A stretch of DNA of 5,580 nt from Sphingobacterium thalpophilum. GTDB lineage: Bacteria; Bacteroidota; Bacteroidia; Flavobacteriales; Flavobacteriaceae. Made by a program: the position numbers and the translations under genes. The stretch is taken from the NCBI GenBank assembly GCA_943328865.2, contig CALQBR020000110.1, positions 1 through 5,580 on the forward strand, in the 5' to 3' direction. Every line of letters starts with the position of its first letter. The first letter of the stretch is position 1. The notes under the pieces were generated by a model. That model was not told the DNA's origin. It did no database searches and saw only the letters and a program-made list of their open reading frames with translations. Positions 1-5,580 of the stretch are shown here, in pieces.

Positions 1-1044
1 GCCCTCTTCTCTTTCCACCAATTGAAAATCGTCTTTATAAAAATCGGACGCATCCCCAACCAAGGCTTCCAAAATATCATTTAGCGTAATAATTCCTTGA
101 AAAACGCCATATTCATCAGAGACAAAAGCATAATGAATACCACTAGTTTTGAAATTCTCTAATGCTTTATAAGCCGTAGTTTGCTCCATTATAAAAGGTG
201 CGTCAGTGATGATGGTTTGTAAACTAAACTGCTCGTCATCAATCTTTGAAAAGATATTTTTCAAATTAACCACTCCAACAATATCGTCATAATTATCGCC
301 ATATACGGGATAAACCGAATGCAACTCTTTAGACATGTATTCTTTGACTTGGGCTTTATTAGAATGCAATGGCAAAAAAACCACTGACTTTCTATGGGTC
401 ATCAGAGAATTCACTTTTCTATCGCCAATATGAAACACCCGCTCCACAATATCTTGCTCAATTTCTTGTACTTCTCCACCTTCAGTCCCTTCTTTGATAA
501 TCGCCTTGATTTCTTCTTCGGTAACTTTCCCATCTGCGGAGGGCTTAATCATCAATATTTTCAACAAAAACTCGGTTGAAATCGTCAACAACCAAATAAA
601 AGGGGCGGTAATCACCGAAATGACTTTCATCGGTAATGCAACCGCTTTGGCAATAGCCTCGGGATGGTTCAAACCAATTCTTTTGGGCAACAATTCCCCT
701 AAAACCAAAGAGAAAAAGGTTAGTGTAACCACCACAATCCCAACGGCAATAGAGTTTGCAAAAGGTTGTAAACTCTCGAATCCTGCTATAAACAATTGCA
801 CATCCGTTGTGATTTTGTTTCCACTAAAAATCCCTGTCAAAATACCGATTAAGGTAATGCCTATTTGAACCGTGGAAAGAAATTTATTGGGTGAATTGGC
901 TAAATCTAATGCTGCTTGGGCACTTGGATTTCCTTTTTTAGCCGCGTTTTCCAATCGGTTTTTCCGAGCTGATATCAAGGCAATTTCCGACATGGAAAAA
1001 ACGCCATTTAGCAGGATTAAAAATAAAATAATAAGTATTTCCAT
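1..1044 (-). CDS. HlyC/CorC-family membrane protein, CNNM (DUF21) plus CBS pair; C-terminus cut by the window edge
   Basis: The first 348 residues are present, with no stop before the left edge. The N-terminal CNNM/DUF21 domain (about 1-190) has three or four hydrophobic segments (about 2-24, 57-75, 97-118, 136-165). Family hallmarks are visible: FSMSEIAL at 16-23, GITLIGILTGIFSG at 62-75 and LGELLPKRIGLNHPE at 115-129. A cytoplasmic CBS pair follows, CBS1 about 213-270 and CBS2 about 280-335, with the typical DEYGVFQGIITLNDILEALV stretch at 310-329. The CorC_HlyC C-terminal domain expected in full-length members (usually about 420-440 residues) would lie outside the window. The ATG start gives the usual family N-terminus (MEILIILFLILLNGVFSMSE). 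Relatives are linked to Mg2+/Co2+ transport or resistance, while the name 'hemolysin' is historical. GldE of the gliding machinery is also in this superfamily, but nothing here marks this protein as GldE. It lies 25 bases after adk and is probably co-transcribed with it. The family call is secure; the substrate is unknown. Confidence 0.93.
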   Translation of the reverse strand, partial: MEILIILFLILLNGVFSMSEIALISARKNRLENAAKKGNPSAQAALDLANSPNKFLSTVQIGITLIGILTGIFSGNKITTDVQLFIAGFESLQPFANSIAVGIVVVTLTFFSLVLGELLPKRIGLNHPEAIAKAVALPMKVISVITAPFIWLLTISTEFLLKILMIKPSADGKVTEEEIKAIIKEGTEGGEVQEIEQDIVERVFHIGDRKVNSLMTHRKSVVFLPLHSNKAQVKEYMSKELHSVYPVYGDNYDDIVGVVNLKNIFSKIDDEQFSLQTIITDAPFIMEQTTAYKALENFKTSGIHYAFVSDEYGVFQGIITLNDILEALVGDASDFYKDDFQLVEREEG

Positions 1045-1069
1045 AGTTGATTAGAAAATCGGTGTTCTG

Positions 1070-1642
1070 TTACAAACTTTCGATTACAGTGCTTAAGCGC
1101 TCCGTAATGTCAGCTATAGCACCAATCCCATTTATAGGATAAAATTTATGCTGTTGGTTATAGTATTCCATCAATGGCGCTGTTTTTTCATTGTACTCTT
1201 GGTAACGATTTCTAATTTTATCTTCGTCTTGATCATCTGCTCTTCCTGAAGTTTTTCCTCTTTCAAGCAATCTTTTGATTAAAATTTCATCATCGGCTTC
1301 TAAAGCGATAGTAGCCGTTACGTCCCAGTTTTTAGTTTTCAAAAAAGCATCTAGTGCATCTGCCTGAGCAATTGTTCTTGGGAAGCCATCAAATAAAAAC
1401 CCTTTTGACGTTAAGTTTTTATTTACCTCATCCTCTAACATTTTTATGGTCAAACTATCAGGCACTAATTCTCCGTTATTGATGAAATTTTGCGCCTCTT
1501 TCCCTAATGGTGTTTCGTTTTTAATGTTAAACCGAAAAATATCCCCCGTTGAGATATGGGTCAAATTATATTTGCCTTTCAAAAATTCTGCTTGGGTTCC
1601 TTTTCCTGCCCCTGGCTTTCCAAATAATACAATGTTAATCAT
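1070..1642 (-). CDS. adk: Adenylate kinase, short form
   Basis: A complete 190-residue cytoplasmic enzyme that interconverts ATP + AMP and 2 ADP. The P-loop GKPGAGKGT is at 8-16, the NMP-binding part begins with STGD at 31-34, and the AMP-site motif FDGFPRT is at 84-90. The LID region carries RGKTSGRADDQDE at 128-140, followed by the conserved arginines R144 and R146. The LID is short: it lacks the roughly 25-residue insert, often with four cysteines binding zinc, of long-form bacterial adenylate kinases. The length also matches the short form. The ATG at 1642 gives the expected MINIVLFGKPGAGKGT beginning. There is no Shine-Dalgarno sequence, as is common in Bacteroidota. The gene sits between hpt (22 bases upstream) and the CNNM/CBS gene (25 bases downstream) on the same strand, so it probably has no promoter of its own. 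Nothing appears broken, and no key residue is missing. Confidence 0.97.
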   Translation of the reverse strand: MINIVLFGKPGAGKGTQAEFLKGKYNLTHISTGDIFRFNIKNETPLGKEAQNFINNGELVPDSLTIKMLEDEVNKNLTSKGFLFDGFPRTIAQADALDAFLKTKNWDVTATIALEADDEILIKRLLERGKTSGRADDQDEDKIRNRYQEYNEKTAPLMEYYNQQHKFYPINGIGAIADITERLSTVIESL

Positions 1643-1664
1643 GATGTGTGTAACGTAGTTAAAT

Positions 1665-2192
1665 TTATTTTAGTTGATATACTTCTGGTAAATTTCTTCC
1701 TAATCCGTCATAATCCAAGCCATAGCCAACAATAAATTTATCGGGAATATTCATGCCGATATAGTCAATGATGATATTCTTGTCATAGACAGTTGGTTTA
1801 AAAAAAAGTGTGGCTATTTTAAACTGTTTCACGTTTTGCTTTTTTAACAAATCGTGCAATACTTCAATGGTATTCCCGGTATCGACTATGTCTTCAATGA
1901 CCACAACGGTTCGTCCTGTCAAATCCTGATTCAAACCAATCAATTCCTTCACTTCGTTTGTAGAGGACATTCCTTCGTAGGAAGCGAGTTTGATAAAACT
2001 AATCTCACAAGGATTTTTATAGTGTTTCATAAAATCAGAAAACAACATAAAAGAACCATTGAGCACTCCAATAAAAATAAGGGTTTCATCATTAAAATCG
2101 GATGCCACTTGAGCGGCCATAGTGGCTATGGCTAAGTCTATTTCTTGGGCTGAGATAAAAGGAATAAATTCTTTGTCGTGAAGATGGATCAC
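1665..2192 (-). CDS. hpt: Hypoxanthine phosphoribosyltransferase
   Basis: A complete 175-residue purine-salvage enzyme that joins hypoxanthine (and usually guanine) to PRPP, giving IMP or GMP and pyrophosphate. The PRPP-binding signature VVVIEDIVDTGNT is at 96-108, with the acidic pair E100/D101 and D104. The pyrophosphate-contacting loop LNGSF is at 44-48, and the flexible active-site loop KLASYEGMSST at 68-78. FKP at 131-133 supplies the lysine that contacts the purine, and IPDKFIVGYGLDYDGLGRN at 149-167 forms the rest of the base pocket. Length is normal for the family. The start is GTG: an in-frame TAA lies at 2205-2207, no other start codon lies between it and this GTG, and the first internal Met (residue 25) would remove conserved N-terminal sequence. 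A TAnnTTTG element is about 25 bases upstream. This is the first gene of the probable hpt-adk-CNNM operon. Confidence 0.96.
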   Translation of the reverse strand: MIHLHDKEFIPFISAQEIDLAIATMAAQVASDFNDETLIFIGVLNGSFMLFSDFMKHYKNPCEISFIKLASYEGMSSTNEVKELIGLNQDLTGRTVVVIEDIVDTGNTIEVLHDLLKKQNVKQFKIATLFFKPTVYDKNIIIDYIGMNIPDKFIVGYGLDYDGLGRNLPEVYQLK

Positions 2193-2217
2193 TTGGTGTT
2201 TATTTTAATATAATTTG

Positions 2218-2225
2218 CAAATATA
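2218..2225 (-). promoter_or_regulatory. Probable -7 promoter element for the hpt operon
   Basis: On the minus strand this reads TATATTTG, an exact match to the Bacteroidota sigma-70 -7 consensus TAnnTTTG. It lies 25 bases upstream of the hpt GTG, which would give a leader of about 15-20 bases. No clear -33 TTTG is seen at the expected 17-23 base spacing; the nearest T-rich run (2252-2259) is slightly too far upstream. The short match in AT-rich DNA is modest evidence by itself, but the position directly before the first gene of the operon supports it. Confidence 0.55.
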
Positions 2226-2404
2226 CTGAATTCACCGTTTACTTTAGGATTAAAAAAAACAAGAATAAGAGGCATTTAAAACTGATCAAAAATAAGTAAA
2301 CAAGGAAGTCTAAAAAAAATACAATAACAAAATAAAAAGAAATCTTTGCAACATGGAAACAAAAATCTTTTTTGATTTAAACCAATTCAGATAGATTTAT
2401 AGAT

Positions 2405-2443
2405 AAAAAAAGCCCCCTATCAAACGAATTTAATAGGGGGCTT
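2405..2443 (-). terminator. Rho-independent terminator of the secreted-protein unit
   Basis: A perfect 11-bp inverted repeat, AAGCCCCCTAT at 2410-2420 and ATAGGGGGCTT at 2433-2443, encloses a 12-base loop. On the minus strand the stem runs into seven T residues (2411-2405). On the plus strand no T-run follows, so it terminates leftward transcription. It sits 21 bases beyond the stop of the 63-residue gene and separates that unit from the hpt operon. Confidence 0.9.
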
Positions 2444-2451
2444 AGTTATCT

Positions 2452-2465
2452 ACAACAATTGTTGT
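2452..2465. repeat. 14-bp perfect palindrome at the 3' end of the small gene
   Basis: ACAACAATTGTTGT is fully self-complementary. It lies between the terminator stem and the stop codon of the 63-residue gene, touching the last base of that stop codon. It has no spacer, so it is a poor RNA hairpin but has the shape of a dimer-protein DNA site. In sequence this AT-rich it may be chance, and no function is assigned. Confidence 0.4.
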
Positions 2466-2656
2466 TATTGCACTTTTTGCTTATTTAAAATTGTACATTT
2501 ATATCCATAATATACACCCACTGCCAAAACTACAAATACCCATCCATCAATAGGAGCAGCAGGAACATCCTCTACATCATCATCAAAACCAGTTTGAGAA
2601 AACATTACATTGGAAATTAAAAGTATCAAAACAAATAAAATCTTATTCTTTTTCAT
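2465..2656 (-). CDS. Small exported single-span protein with a Pro-Ile-Asp C-terminal motif (PID-CTERM-like)
   Basis: A complete 63-residue protein. Residues 1-20 form a signal peptide: basic KKNK at 2-5, a hydrophobic core at about 6-18, and likely cleavage between S20 and Q21, a common flavobacterial site. The short mature part is acidic (DDDVED, 25-30), then VPAAPIDGW at 31-39, a hydrophobic span (about 39-50, VFVVLAVGVYYG) and a tail with lysines 53, 59, 61. A short motif, one membrane span and a basic end is the layout of CTERM protein-sorting signals. From memory, small Flavobacteriia proteins with this Pro-Ile-Asp motif are named PID-CTERM in RefSeq; this was not checked. The gene starts 10 bases after the stop of the large T9SS protein and is followed by the terminator, so the two are almost certainly co-transcribed. 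Function unknown. It is probably inner-membrane anchored or processed at the motif; a plain small membrane protein is the alternative. Confidence 0.8.
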   Translation of the reverse strand: MKKNKILFVLILLISNVMFSQTGFDDDVEDVPAAPIDGWVFVVLAVGVYYGYKCTILNKQKVQ

Positions 2657-2666
2657 ATCTATAATA

Positions 2667-2915
2667 TTAATTGATGATTAATTTTTTAGTTAAGGTTTGA
2701 CCATTTTGTCTCATCTTAACCCAATACACTCCTTTAATCGTGTTTTTTGAGATATCAATTTTGTAATTATTACCATCAACACTTAAAACCGTACAATCGA
2801 TTTTTTGACCTAACAAATTATACATTTCAATTTCCATTTCTTGAACACCTGTTGCAGAACTAATCATAAACGAACCGTCATTTGTTGGATTAGGAAATAA
2901 TTTTGTAGCAGATAA
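2667..2915 (-). other. T9SS type A C-terminal sorting domain (part of the large secreted protein)
   Basis: The last 82 residues form the C-terminal signal recognised by the type IX secretion machinery. Typical elements are visible: LFPNPTNDGSF near the start, the beta-strand pair MEIEMYNLLGQKI in the middle, GVYWVKM near the end, and the closing TLTKKLIIN. In studied members the domain directs passage across the outer membrane and is then removed, often with attachment to anionic lipopolysaccharide. This shows that the host has a T9SS, although none of its genes is in the window. Confidence 0.93.
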
Positions 2916-5580
2916 AACATTAATAGGATCAATACCGAGAGCCTTTTGGTCAAATACGATTTGAAAACGACTAGACGAAACTGATTGAACATCTGATGTT
3001 ATAACTGAATAATTGTAGGCAACTGATCCATTAACCGGAATTGCAGTATAAGTTTGCGTATATTGATCATATAAAGAAGGAGTCAATCCATCTAAATTTG
3101 TCCCTTCTGCAACAATCGTATAATTACTATTACGGTATTGATTGGTATGCAACGAAATTATTTCATCCGTTTTAGGCAAATCTCTACTCTCAATACTTAA
3201 CAAAGTACCATTGTTGTTTGTCGCAAAATTTTCGTCAATATTTGTAAATTTATTAGCATCATACGCATTTACATCATTACTATTAGCTGAAGCGAATTCA
3301 ATCAATAAAGCATCAGCAACATTCCCTTTTGATGAAAAAGCATTGGCTTCGTACAACTTCAATTTTAAATTAGCCAATGGTGATGCTGCTCTAAAGACAT
3401 CGACATTATCATTGCTATCTTGTTTGAAAATCTCTTGAAAGCTTACCGAAGCTGCCCCATTACCACTTGTTTTTACAAAACAGGCTTGCCATGGTTGCAA
3501 ATATTGATTCGCGCTCGATGCGCCATTACTTTTCACACCAGTACCAACATTAACTGAGACATACCCCCCTCTAGTATTAACTCTTGGATCCCATAAATAA
3601 TAAAACACATTATTCAAATTGGTAGAAGCCTGCAATACTTGATTCATATCTACTGGAGACTGATATGGATTTCCAATTAAACTATAACCATCTAACACTG
3701 TACTCAAGTCAGTTATTGTTTTGGTTCCAGTATATAAAGTACCTGTCGCTCTTAAGGTTGTGTTTGTAGGGGTTGGCGTATTTGTGTTTAAGTTAATACT
3801 TCTATCTCCCCTTATCATTAACCTGTAAGGAACCCCTGCTTCTAATGTATTCGTGTTGGTATTTGCTATGGATGAACCCCATGCACCTGTACTGTTATTA
3901 AAAGTAAACATCGAGGCATTTGTTGTTTGTGTAGCATCAAATCCATTTGAACCTGTTGTAGATCCTGTAATATGGGTACCAAATCCTGGATTCGGATTCT
4001 GATTTGCACTTGTTGTTGAGTTGTTTACTCCTTCTTGCCAATTTTCACGAATACTCGTAACGGTAGTCACAGGTGAAGACAAGAATCTGAAAGCTCTTCT
4101 TGCAGGAATAAAACGCTCTACTGTTACTTTACCATTAATAGTACCTGTTACAGGTCCTACTATAGCTGTAGTAGTAGCATCACTTTTAAGAGTAACTTGA
4201 TCTCCTGTGTTAAAGGTTCCTTGAGCAACTGTCAGCACACCTTTTACATTTAATGGATTTCCTACAGATACACTTCCTGAAGCAGAACGATTCAACGTCA
4301 AATTTTGAAGTCTATTTGAAGTTCCTAAAGTAGTCTGATCCATATAAAAAGTTCCCGCAGCTCCTGTTCCTGTAAATTCTAAATTAGAATTAATCCCTCC
4401 AGTAAACAATCCACTTGAAGACCCATTTCCTGATATTGCACCAGAAACAGTAAGTGTTTTTCCATTTAAATTAAATTTCTTATCAGTACTATTGAAATTA
4501 ATACCAGCAACCGTTCTATTTTGATCCAAATAACAATCATTATCTGCAGCAACATCATAGGCGATATCTGCTCCTGATAAAGGAACAAAACCTCCGGTCC
4601 AGTTTGATGCCGTATTAAAATCAGTACTTGTTGTTCCTTTCCATACTGAAGCAGATACATTAAGTGTGGCCGTACCTGTTGTTGAAGGATCTTCAGCGTT
4701 AATGGCAGTCAAAGTAAAACCAGTGCCTGGTGTACCCAAAGCAACACTATACGAAGCCAATACCCCATTTACAAATACGCCAGTTGTTCCACCTCCCAAA
4801 AGCATACTGGTTGAACTACTTAAAGCTACTGTGCCATTAAATCCTGTAAAAACACTTCCAGTGCAATTGGGACCATCCATAGCCGTAATTTTTATATCAA
4901 AGGTTTGTCCCGATTGCTTCGCTGTAATTGGACTTCCATCAGTATTTGTAATACAGAAACTAGTTACTCCTATAACAGGAACCGAATTCGACAAATTACT
5001 CTCAACTCCAGTACTTTCATTAGTACTCGTAGCCGTTATTGCAGCCCCTTTATACAATTGTCCTGAATCGATACTACTTAATGTCCAGCTTGCAGGTGCA
5101 TTCTCAATTATACCAATTGGACTGCCATCTGCATATACCGTTACTGTAAATCCAGACCCTAAACCACCTGTCCCACTAACACTAGTGGCACCCGTAACAT
5201 AAGAAGTTCCCGAAACAGTTGGCGCAGCTGGCGCTGAAGCCGCTACGATAACCGATGCTGAACTAGCACTTACTGTTTCTCCAGTCGCTTTTGCAGTGGC
5301 AGTAAGCGAATCCGCTGCCGCTAATGTCAATCCAGAAATTGACCAATTTCCATAAGCATCAACTGTAGTTGACCCTAATAATGTTGCTCCATTATATAGG
5401 TATATAATAGTACCTGCACTTTCTGTACTCGTTCCTGAAACCGTTTTTCCTGAACCAGCCACATAAGTTCCAGAAATAACTGGTGTACTCGTAACTGTAG
5501 CAGATGCAATTACAATAAGATCTGCAGTTGGATTTGAAATCCAATAATCAACCGTTGCTGACTGTGCTCTAGCAGTTACA
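2667..5580 (-). CDS. Large secreted Ig-repeat protein with T9SS type A sorting domain; N-terminus outside the window
   Basis: The last 970 codons and the TAA stop are present. The frame stays open to the right edge, so the gene starts outside and its signal peptide is not seen. In order from the right: two Ig-like repeats (5486-4974); a beta-rich module starting near the sequence SFCITNTDGSPI (about 4970-4650); a stretch opening with VWKGTTSTDFNTASNW (about 4646-4130), typical of flavobacterial surface proteins; a conserved module opening with VERFIPARRAFRFLSSPV and containing GVPYRLMIRGDRS and IGNPYQSPVDM (about 4125-3420); a further region to about 2920; and the C-terminal sorting domain. 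Composition is rich in Ser, Thr, Asn and Gly and very poor in Cys, as expected for an exported beta-sandwich protein. No catalytic motif is visible. It is probably exported by the T9SS and attached to, or released from, the cell surface; adhesion is a guess from architecture. It is followed after 10 bases by the 63-residue gene. A GTG at 5462 is not a credible start because the Ig repeat extends upstream of it. Confidence 0.9.
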   Translation of the reverse strand, partial: VTARAQSATVDYWISNPTADLIVIASATVTSTPVISGTYVAGSGKTVSGTSTESAGTIIYLYNGATLLGSTTVDAYGNWSISGLTLAAADSLTATAKATGETVSASSASVIVAASAPAAPTVSGTSYVTGATSVSGTGGLGSGFTVTVYADGSPIGIIENAPASWTLSSIDSGQLYKGAAITATSTNESTGVESNLSNSVPVIGVTSFCITNTDGSPITAKQSGQTFDIKITAMDGPNCTGSVFTGFNGTVALSSSTSMLLGGGTTGVFVNGVLASYSVALGTPGTGFTLTAINAEDPSTTGTATLNVSASVWKGTTSTDFNTASNWTGGFVPLSGADIAYDVAADNDCYLDQNRTVAGINFNSTDKKFNLNGKTLTVSGAISGNGSSSGLFTGGINSNLEFTGTGAAGTFYMDQTTLGTSNRLQNLTLNRSASGSVSVGNPLNVKGVLTVAQGTFNTGDQVTLKSDATTTAIVGPVTGTINGKVTVERFIPARRAFRFLSSPVTTVTSIRENWQEGVNNSTTSANQNPNPGFGTHITGSTTGSNGFDATQTTNASMFTFNNSTGAWGSSIANTNTNTLEAGVPYRLMIRGDRSINLNTNTPTPTNTTLRATGTLYTGTKTITDLSTVLDGYSLIGNPYQSPVDMNQVLQASTNLNNVFYYLWDPRVNTRGGYVSVNVGTGVKSNGASSANQYLQPWQACFVKTSGNGAASVSFQEIFKQDSNDNVDVFRAASPLANLKLKLYEANAFSSKGNVADALLIEFASANSNDVNAYDANKFTNIDENFATNNNGTLLSIESRDLPKTDEIISLHTNQYRNSNYTIVAEGTNLDGLTPSLYDQYTQTYTAIPVNGSVAYNYSVITSDVQSVSSSRFQIVFDQKALGIDPINVLSATKLFPNPTNDGSFMISSATGVQEMEIEMYNLLGQKIDCTVLSVDGNNYKIDISKNTIKGVYWVKMRQNGQTLTKKLIIN
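4974..5486 (-). repeat. Two tandem bacterial Ig-like repeats (part of the large secreted protein)
   Basis: Repeat 1 (5486-5232) and repeat 2 (5231-4974) are each about 85 residues and align by eye. PVISGTYVAGSGKTVSGT matches PTVSGTSYVTGATSVSGT, IYLYNGATLLGSTT matches VTVYADGSPIGIIE, NWSISGLTL matches SWTLSSIDS, and LTATAKATGETVSASSAS matches ITATSTNESTGVESNLSN. This is the strand order of bacterial Ig domains of the Big_6 kind. The repeats have diverged, so they are not a recent duplication. The sequence from 5580 to 5487, ending in IVIASATV, resembles the end of repeat 1 (VIVAASA), so at least one further repeat probably lies beyond the edge. Confidence 0.8.

Noticed and set aside
494..868. 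A 124-codon open frame on the plus strand.
   Set aside because: It is antisense to the CNNM domain and start of the CBS region, which match family motifs continuously on the minus strand.
2353..2394. A 13-codon plus-strand ORF (METKIFFDLNQFR) lying before the hairpin at 2410-2443, which could suggest a leader peptide with attenuator.
   Set aside because: The hairpin has no T-run on the plus strand and no plus-strand gene follows. The upstream AATCTTTG is an imperfect promoter match. There is no codon-pattern evidence for so short an ORF.
2226..2404. A-rich intergenic stretch examined for a small RNA, riboswitch or second promoter.
   Set aside because: No stable hairpin, conserved riboswitch-like pattern or convincing paired promoter element could be made out by eye; the base composition explains the short matches seen.
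4666..5202. A 178-codon open frame on the plus strand.
   Set aside because: It lies fully inside the large secreted-protein gene, whose Ig-like repeats are clear on the other strand. Its Pro/Val-rich translation is what an antisense reading of Gly/Ser/Thr-rich sequence gives.
5460..5462. GTG as a possible start of the large secreted protein, giving a 931-residue product.
   Set aside because: The same frame continues upstream without a stop to the window edge, the Ig repeat begins before this codon, and no signal peptide follows it although the protein carries a secretion domain.

Overview
The window looks like chromosome from a member of the Flavobacteriia, probably Flavobacterium or a close relative. 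The evidence is the low GC content, the A/T-rich intergenic DNA, a large secreted protein ending in a type IX secretion (T9SS) type A sorting domain, the absence of Shine-Dalgarno sequences before the starts, and a TAnnTTTG-type -7 promoter element. This is inferred from motifs; no database was searched.

All five genes lie on the minus strand, so transcription runs from right to left. Two transcription units are visible.

Unit A (5580 to about 2405) starts beyond the right edge. It holds the C-terminal 970 residues of a large secreted, beta-rich protein with tandem Ig-like repeats and a T9SS sorting domain. Ten bases later comes a 63-residue protein with a signal peptide, an acidic stretch, a Pro-Ile-Asp motif, one membrane segment and a basic tail. 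The unit ends at a strong hairpin terminator (2405-2443) whose T-tract is on the minus-strand side only.

Unit B (about 2225 to beyond the left edge) starts from a likely promoter at 2218-2225. It contains hpt (hypoxanthine phosphoribosyltransferase, GTG start), adk (short-form adenylate kinase) and a CNNM/CBS-domain membrane protein of the HlyC/CorC family, cut by the left edge. Gaps of 22 and 25 bases suggest one operon. Hpt makes IMP/GMP from salvaged bases and PRPP, and Adk balances AMP, ADP and ATP. The membrane protein is probably linked to divalent cation or envelope homeostasis and has no obvious biochemical tie to purine salvage.

The 272-base gap between the units (2193-2464) holds the hpt promoter, the terminator and a small palindrome. 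I recognise nothing in the A-rich stretch 2226-2404. No RNA genes, CRISPR arrays or mobile elements were seen. Most of the window is ordinary flavobacterial sequence; the least understood element is the 63-residue protein paired with the large secreted protein.
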